From assembly GCA_900549045.1 (NCBI GenBank), contig URNE01000037.1, positions 1-10,907 of the forward strand: DNA of 10,907 nt. Reading direction: 5' to 3'. Under the pieces are notes generated by a model. It was not told the origin of the DNA. It ran no database searches and saw only the letters and a list, made by a program, of their open reading frames with translations. Position 1 is the stretch's first letter. Each line of letters starts with the position of its first letter. The position numbers and the translations under genes are program-made. Positions 6,600 to 10,907 of this stretch are shown here, one piece after another. This DNA is from an uncultured bacterium (lineage in GTDB: Bacteria; Verrucomicrobiota; Lentisphaeria; Victivallales; UBA1829).

Positions 6600-7892
6600 T
6601 CATTTCGGCCAGAATTTGTCCACAAGCTCGGTTTTCATTCCGGTTTCGGTCTTGTCGAAGCATTCTGCGAGAATCTTCCAGCCTTCGTCAAGCGCGGCTT
6701 CGAGCGGGATGTTGACCGAAAGGTCCATCATCTGCTTTTCGAAGGCTACGCCGTAGCGGAGAAGCTTCTTGTCCCAGTTGCTCATCTGGAATCCCATCGA
6801 CTGCTTTTCGAGAGTTTCCTTGTAGTCCGCGTAGAAGCGGATCATGGTGTCCATGATTGCGCGGTGGTCTTCGCGGGTTCTGCCGTTGACCTGCTGTTTG
6901 AGTCGGCTCAGCGAACCGAACGGTTCGATGCGGCCGTTTCTGAGATAGAACTGACCTTCGGTGATGTAGCCGGTGTTGTCCGGAATCGGGTGGGTCACAT
7001 CGTCGCCGGGCATGGTCGTGACGGTCAGGATGGTGATTGATCCGGCACCGTCGAAGTCAACCGCCTTTTCATAGCGGGAGGCAAGCTGGGAGTAGAGGTC
7101 GCCGGGGTAGCCGCGGTTCGACGGAATCTGTTCCATCGTAATCGCGATTTCCTTCATGGCGTCGGCGAAGTTTGTCATGTCGGTGAGCAGAACGAGCACG
7201 CGTTTCTTTTCGAGCGCGTACTTTTCTGCGACGGCGAGGCACATGTCCGGGACGAGCAGGCACTCCACGACGGGGTCCGCCGCGGTGTGGATGAACAGCA
7301 CCGAACGGGAGAGCGCGCCGTGGTCGTCAAGCACATTCCTGAAGTAGAGGTAATCGTCGTATTTGAGTCCCATGCCGCCGAGGATGATGACGTCGACTTC
7401 CGCCTGCATGGCGATTCGGGCGAGGAGTTCGTTGTAGGGTTCGCCCGCGACGGAGAAGATCGGGAGTTTCTGAGATTCGACGAGCGTGTTGAACAGGTCG
7501 ATCATCGGAATGCCCGTGCGGATCATCTTCCGGGGAATGATTCGTTTTGCGGGGTTGACGGAGGGGCCGCCGATTTCGATCATGTCGGAGGTGATTTCCG
7601 GGCGCATGTCGCGGGGGGTTCCGGCTCCGTTGAAGACGCGGCCGAGAAGATCGGCAGAGGATGAGACTTTCATCGGATAGCCGAGGAAGCGGACCTCGTC
7701 GCCGGTGCTGATGCCGCGCGAACCTGCGAAGACCTGGAGATAGACCTTTCCGTCCTGAAGGCGGATGACCTGTGCGAGCGACGTGCCGCGGGCGCTGGTT
7801 ACTTCCGCGAGATCGTTGTATGCAACGTTGTCGGCTTCGACGGTGATGACGTTGCCGGCGATCTGAATGATTTTGTGATAGACCTTACGCAT
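6600..7892 (-). CDS. atpB: V-type ATPase subunit B (regulatory nucleotide-binding head subunit)
   Basis: This 430-residue protein alternates with subunit A in the A3B3 head and supplies residues to the catalytic interface. The N-terminal beta-barrel spans about 1-75. The P-loop position reads SVAGEPYNE (147-155), lacking GK-T, which is normal for the non-catalytic B subunit. LVLLTDMTNFADAMKE (233-248) is the Walker B region. PSNRGYPGDLY (257-267) and HPIPDNTGYITEGQ (301-314) are strong B-subunit signatures. Arg330 in SLSRLKQ corresponds to the arginine finger of Enterococcus NtpB. At 430 residues it is slightly short compared with common 455-500 residue homologues, trimmed at the C-terminus. 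The ATG overlaps the end of atpA by eight bases and uses an AAGGAG inside the last atpA codons, implying translational coupling and matched A:B output. Confidence 0.96.
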   Translation of the reverse strand: MRKVYHKIIQIAGNVITVEADNVAYNDLAEVTSARGTSLAQVIRLQDGKVYLQVFAGSRGISTGDEVRFLGYPMKVSSSADLLGRVFNGAGTPRDMRPEITSDMIEIGGPSVNPAKRIIPRKMIRTGIPMIDLFNTLVESQKLPIFSVAGEPYNELLARIAMQAEVDVIILGGMGLKYDDYLYFRNVLDDHGALSRSVLFIHTAADPVVECLLVPDMCLAVAEKYALEKKRVLVLLTDMTNFADAMKEIAITMEQIPSNRGYPGDLYSQLASRYEKAVDFDGAGSITILTVTTMPGDDVTHPIPDNTGYITEGQFYLRNGRIEPFGSLSRLKQQVNGRTREDHRAIMDTMIRFYADYKETLEKQSMGFQMSNWDKKLLRYGVAFEKQMMDLSVNIPLEAALDEGWKILAECFDKTETGMKTELVDKFWPK

Positions 7893-9624
7893 TGGCGAGT
7901 CTCTCCTTTATTTTCGCGGCGATGTCTTCCTCGCCCTTTTTGAACTTGTCTGAATTGAACGGAGAATAGTTCCAGTCGGTGAACATCTGTCTCAGCTCGA
8001 GGAAGAAGCGGCGTGCGGAATCCTTGTCGTCGAACTTGAATTCGGCGTTGAGAACGTCGACCACGCGGCGGAAGACATATTTCTGGCGTTCCGCGCTGCA
8101 CGCGGCGTCGACCTCGTCGAATGTGTTCTGCTGAAGGTAGACGAAGTCGAGGAATTCGCTTTTGAGGTAGATGACAAAGTCGCCGATGTGAGTTCCTTCT
8201 TCGCCGACGACCTTCATCATCTGGTTGATTTCGTTTCCGCGGCGGAGAATCTCGCGGGCGCGCCTGATTTCGCCGGCATCGACGATGCTGTTGTAATGGC
8301 TCCAGCTGTCGAGCGGGTGGATTGCCGGGTAGCGGCGTGCGGAGGAACGTTCGCGGGAGAGTCCGAGGAACGCGCCGACGACCTTCAGGGTCGCCTGGGT
8401 GACCGGCTCTTCAAAGTTTCCTCCTGCGGGGCTGACGGCTCCGCCGATGGTGATCGAACCTTTGGAACCGTCGTTCAGCATGACGAGCCCGGCGCGTTCG
8501 TAGAAACTGGCGATGAGGGATTCGAGGTATGCGGGGAAGGCCTCTTCGCCGGGAATTTCTTCGAGACGTCCGGACATTTCGCGGAGCGCCTGCGCCCAGC
8601 GGGAGGTGGAGTCGGCAAGCAGCAGGGCGTTGAGTCCCATCTGGCGGTAGTATTCCGCGAGTGTCACCGCGGTGTAGACGGATGCTTCACGGGCGGCGAC
8701 CGGCATCGAGCTGGTGTTGCAGATGATGATGGAGCGGTCGATCAGCGGTTTGCCGGTGCGCGGGTCTTCGAGGTGCGGGAATTCGCGGAGAATTTCCACG
8801 ACTTCGCCGGCTCGTTCGCCGCAGGCCGCGATGATCACGACGTCGGCTTCCGCGTTGCGGCTGATGGAGTGCTGGAGAACGGTTTTGCCCGCGCCGAAGG
8901 GGCCGGGTGTGCAGAAGGTTCCGCCTTTTGCAACCGGGAAGAACGTGTCGATGGTGCGCATCTGCGTGATCATCGGCTCGGTGGGCATGAGTTTTTCCTT
9001 GTAACAGGAGATCGGAATTTTGACCGGCCATTCCTGGACCATTGTGACGATGCGCTCCTCGCCCCTGGCGTTTTTGACTTTCGCCATGGTGTCGGTGAGC
9101 TTGTAGACTCCTTTGGGAGCGACTTCGGTCACTTCCCAGACGCCCTGGAAGGCAAACGGGAGCATGATGTAATGATGGAAGATTCCTTCGGGAACCCAGC
9201 CGATTTTATCTGAGGCGGAGAGCTTGTCTCCGACTTTGGCGACGGGGGTGAATTCCCAGGTGGAGGAGTAATCGAGCGGGTCGAGGTAGATGCCGCGTTT
9301 GAGGAAGAAGCCTGCCTGTTCGGCGAGTTTTTCGAGCGGGTTCTGGAGCCCGTCGTAAACCTGAGTGAGGAGTCCGGGGCCGAGCTTGACGCTGAGGAGC
9401 GTATTGGTGAATTCGACGGCGTCGCCGACTTTGAGTCCGGCGGAGCTTTCGAAGATCTGAAGGTCGGCGCGGGAGCCTCTCACGCGGATGACTTCGCATT
9501 TCAGGCGGCTGTCTCCGACAACGGCGTAGGCGACTTCGTTCTGAGTGACGCTGGTGTCGAACTCAACGGTGAGGAGGTTTCCGTTGACTCCGACGATCCG
9601 GCCCATCTTTTTGTTTTCGAGCAT
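7885..9624 (-). CDS. atpA: V-type ATPase catalytic subunit A
   Basis: This 579-residue subunit hydrolyses or makes ATP in the A3B3 head. The N-terminal beta-barrel covers about 5-75. The A-specific non-homologous insert falls at roughly 115-200, which separates it from F-type beta. The Walker A loop is GPFGAGKTV (241-249) with Lys247 and Thr248. ACGERAGE (267-274) contains the catalytic Glu270. The Walker B region is LLLADSTSRWAQALRE (334-349) with Asp338. YPAIHPLDSWS (432-442) is the conserved alpha/beta-ATPase segment. All catalytic residues are present. ATG 9624 is chosen because AAGGAG lies nine bases upstream; ATG 9606 lacks a Shine-Dalgarno. It follows the DUF2764 gene by 15 bases and overlaps atpB. 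Confidence 0.97.
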   Translation of the reverse strand: MLENKKMGRIVGVNGNLLTVEFDTSVTQNEVAYAVVGDSRLKCEVIRVRGSRADLQIFESSAGLKVGDAVEFTNTLLSVKLGPGLLTQVYDGLQNPLEKLAEQAGFFLKRGIYLDPLDYSSTWEFTPVAKVGDKLSASDKIGWVPEGIFHHYIMLPFAFQGVWEVTEVAPKGVYKLTDTMAKVKNARGEERIVTMVQEWPVKIPISCYKEKLMPTEPMITQMRTIDTFFPVAKGGTFCTPGPFGAGKTVLQHSISRNAEADVVIIAACGERAGEVVEILREFPHLEDPRTGKPLIDRSIIICNTSSMPVAAREASVYTAVTLAEYYRQMGLNALLLADSTSRWAQALREMSGRLEEIPGEEAFPAYLESLIASFYERAGLVMLNDGSKGSITIGGAVSPAGGNFEEPVTQATLKVVGAFLGLSRERSSARRYPAIHPLDSWSHYNSIVDAGEIRRAREILRRGNEINQMMKVVGEEGTHIGDFVIYLKSEFLDFVYLQQNTFDEVDAACSAERQKYVFRRVVDVLNAEFKFDDKDSARRFFLELRQMFTDWNYSPFNSDKFKKGEEDIAAKIKERLANA

Positions 9625-9639
9625 AGGATCAATCTCCTT

Positions 9640-10182
9640 TTATGATAATTCGTTTTTGCGGACTTCGGCGGCGGCGAGGTCGAGATTCCGCTGGGAGAGT
9701 TCCGCTTTTCTCGCTTTCCACTTCAGCAGAAGCTCCAGTTTGAGCTTGTAGATGCAGAGCGCACCGTAGCTGAAATGCTGTCCGCCTTCAAGCTCGTCGA
9801 GCTTGTTCCAGCGGGCGTCGTCGAGAAGTTTTTCGCGTTCGAGCGGGTTTTCCGCTGCAAAAGCCTCGCGGACCGCGCGGTCCGCATCCGTCTCATAGAC
9901 TCCGTCCGCATGAAGATATGCGGCGGCGTCGAGGTTCAGACGTGCGGCGCGGATCTTTGCGATGGAGTTGCGGAGCGCGGTTTCCCATTCGAGATACCGT
10001 GCGGCAAGCCCGTTCTTCGGGAAGTCCGACGGGGCGGCCGTCAGCGAAAGCTTCTTGAATTCGGCGAACTGCTTCGCATTCAGGAACGACTCCGCCGAGG
10101 AGTCCAGGTCTTCCGCGGAGATGGAAGGCGCGTCGCCCCGCTTCAGATAGGGGAGCGAGGCGATCAATGCATAGAGAACCAT
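9640..10182 (-). CDS. DUF2764 family protein of the V-ATPase operon
   Basis: This 180-residue soluble, mostly helical protein has no experimentally assigned function that I know of. The N-terminus, YALIASLPYLKRGDAPSIS (4-22), matches the family's YYLIASLP-like opening. The C-terminal part, FSYGALCIYKLKLELLLKW (137-155) followed by a charged helix, is the other conserved block. DUF2764 genes are regularly found between atpE and atpA in Chlamydiae, Bacteroidetes and Spirochaetes, so a role in this ATPase is very likely. The C-terminal pattern (small/glycine turn, aromatic-rich helix, then a charged helix) recalls V/A-ATPase subunit C, which caps the K ring and is otherwise missing here; that link is inference. 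From memory some family members are longer (above 200 residues), so this one may be a short form. GGAG lies seven bases before the ATG; the gaps to atpE and atpA are 21 and 15 bases. Confidence 0.82.
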   Translation of the reverse strand: MVLYALIASLPYLKRGDAPSISAEDLDSSAESFLNAKQFAEFKKLSLTAAPSDFPKNGLAARYLEWETALRNSIAKIRAARLNLDAAAYLHADGVYETDADRAVREAFAAENPLEREKLLDDARWNKLDELEGGQHFSYGALCIYKLKLELLLKWKARKAELSQRNLDLAAAEVRKNELS

Positions 10183-10203
10183 GTTTCCACTCCGTTCCGG
10201 GCG

Positions 10204-10812
10204 TCAGCCCTTGAGCGCCGCCGCGAGCTTGGGACCCACGTATGCGCAGATGACGTCTGCAAGCGCTTCATCGGAGAAGTCGAGGAAAACATCGGTTCCC
10301 TTGAAGCCGATCTGGAGCCCGGCGGAGACGCCGGAGCTGATGCGGATCACCGGATTCGCCTTGAGCTGCGCAAGAAGCGAGCCCTTGAACAGGGCGGTCA
10401 TGGCGTCGGCGTCCTTCTGCGCGAGAAGAAGTTCCACGGTCGCGTCGCCGGACGGGTTCCTGACGCTGTAGGCTTTGACCATCTCGAGAATGATTCTGCT
10501 CATCGTTTCGGGCGTCATGGCGTCGCCGACGCTTTCGGAAACGAGGACCTTCAGGCGCGCTTCAATATCCGCGCGGAGAGCGATGAGCACATCGCGTGCC
10601 GCCTGTTTGATTGCGTCGTTGCCTTTGGCTACGCTGATTTCAGCTTCTTCATTTGCTTTTTTGACGATGGAAGCGGCTTCCGCTTTTGCCGCCGCCACGA
10701 TTTTCGCGGCTTCCGCTTTCGCGTCGTCCACAATCTTCGTCTTTTCGGCTTCGGCTTTGGCGATGCCTTCATTCTGGATCCTGTCCAGAAGTCCCTGTAA
10801 CTCTTCTGCCAT
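10204..10812 (-). CDS. atpE: V-type ATPase subunit E (peripheral stalk)
   Basis: This 202-residue protein is the peripheral-stalk stator that ties the A3B3 head to subunit I. Residues 1-80 are a continuous Ala/Lys/Glu-rich helix for coiled-coil pairing, including two 11-residue repeats at 31-52. The C-terminal globular domain (about 85-202) ends in LQIGFKGTDVFLDFSDEA (166-183) and YVGPKLAAAL, a layout typical of E subunits. Two in-frame ATGs compete: 10818 lies one base after AGGAG, too close to be used, whereas 10812 has seven bases of spacing, so 10812 is chosen. It is the first gene of the ATPase operon, behind a promoter at 10859-10887. Its usual partner G/H is not encoded here, so the second stalk helix must come from elsewhere or be absent. 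Confidence 0.9.
   Translation of the reverse strand: MAEELQGLLDRIQNEGIAKAEAEKTKIVDDAKAEAAKIVAAAKAEAASIVKKANEEAEISVAKGNDAIKQAARDVLIALRADIEARLKVLVSESVGDAMTPETMSRIILEMVKAYSVRNPSGDATVELLLAQKDADAMTALFKGSLLAQLKANPVIRISSGVSAGLQIGFKGTDVFLDFSDEALADVICAYVGPKLAAALKG
10657..10722 (-). repeat. Tandem 11-residue (33-bp) repeat inside atpE
   Basis: The encoded units AKAEAAKIVAA and AKAEAASIVKK (residues 31-52) stand in tandem, and the DNA repeats with a 33-base period. Eleven-residue periodicity is the hallmark of the right-handed coiled coil known for V/A-ATPase E/G stalks. The repeat is therefore probably structural rather than mobile. Confidence 0.7.
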
Positions 10813-10819
10813 GTTCATG

Positions 10820-10824
10820 CTCCT
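10820..10824 (-). promoter_or_regulatory. Ribosome-binding site that decides the atpE start
   Basis: AGGAG on the - strand is seven bases from the ATG at 10812 but only one base from the ATG at 10818. The first spacing is ideal and the second unusable, so the protein should begin MAEELQG. Confidence 0.7.
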
Positions 10825-10858
10825 TTGCTTATGTTTATAGATTTACCCTTATTTCCTT

Positions 10859-10887
10859 AATATAAACGGCGAATCGCAAAAATACAA
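10859..10887 (-). promoter_or_regulatory. Putative promoter of the V-ATPase operon
   Basis: On the - strand a TTGTAT box (10887-10882, matching the first three consensus bases) is followed after exactly 17 bases by TATATT (10864-10859, five of six). Transcription would start near 10852 and give a leader of about 40 bases before the atpE ATG. The surrounding 10813-10907 is AT-rich and holds no gene that I can see. Confidence 0.5.
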
Positions 10888-10907
10888 GGGAGAAAACGCA
10901 TAATTAA

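Noticed and set aside
8188..9213. A 341-codon + strand open frame antisense to atpA
   Set aside because: It lies wholly inside the catalytic subunit gene, has low-complexity Gly/Asp/Phe-rich translation and matches no family. Explained by codon bias of atpA.
9775..10800. A 341-codon + strand open frame spanning the DUF2764 gene and atpE
   Set aside because: It runs antisense across two recognisable genes and the gap between them, and its translation has no family features.

Overview
The window holds two convergent blocks of ordinary, well-packed bacterial genes. No rRNA, tRNA, CRISPR array, insertion sequence or phage gene was seen, and no gene-free stretch exceeds about 95 bases. The DNA is moderately GC-rich. 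The compact V-type ATPase gene order (E, DUF2764 protein, A, B, D, I, K) is the one known from Chlamydiae, Bacteroidetes and Spirochaetes. Together with codon usage and an (alpha/alpha)6 glycosidase, I guess a member of the PVC group such as a gut Lentisphaerota (Victivallis-like) bacterium. That placement is inference only; no marker gene settles it.

Left block (1-2055, + strand): a two-gene uracil salvage operon. A sigma70-like promoter (30-57) precedes a uracil permease (uraA/pyrP type, best start 84), whose stop overlaps the start of uracil phosphoribosyltransferase (upp) in an ATGA. Imported uracil would be converted directly to UMP with PRPP. A strong hairpin with T-run and A-run flanks (2002-2055) lies between upp and the convergent glycosidase gene and can terminate both.

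Right block (2066-10887, - strand, read right to left): a promoter (10859-10887) drives atpE, a DUF2764 gene, atpA, atpB, atpD, atpI and atpK. Every start has a Shine-Dalgarno sequence, and junctions are short gaps (15-21 nt) or overlaps (4-8 nt). The products form a rotary V/A-type ATPase: A (catalytic) and B (nucleotide-binding) head, D central stalk, E peripheral stalk, membrane subunit I with the essential arginine, and a four-helix K rotor subunit with a single ion-binding glutamate. No canonical C, F or G/H gene is present. The DUF2764 protein sits where a C-type gene would be, and the K residues fit Na+ rather than H+ coupling. A perfect 11-bp hairpin (3520-3552) ends the ATPase unit. 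Beyond it, still on the - strand, is a predicted cytoplasmic six-hairpin glycoside hydrolase with its own ribosome-binding site.

I see no clear undescribed system. The items most worth a second look are the unexplained role of the DUF2764 protein in a subunit-poor V-ATPase, the predicted Na+ specificity of the rotor, and the unassigned substrate of the glycosidase.
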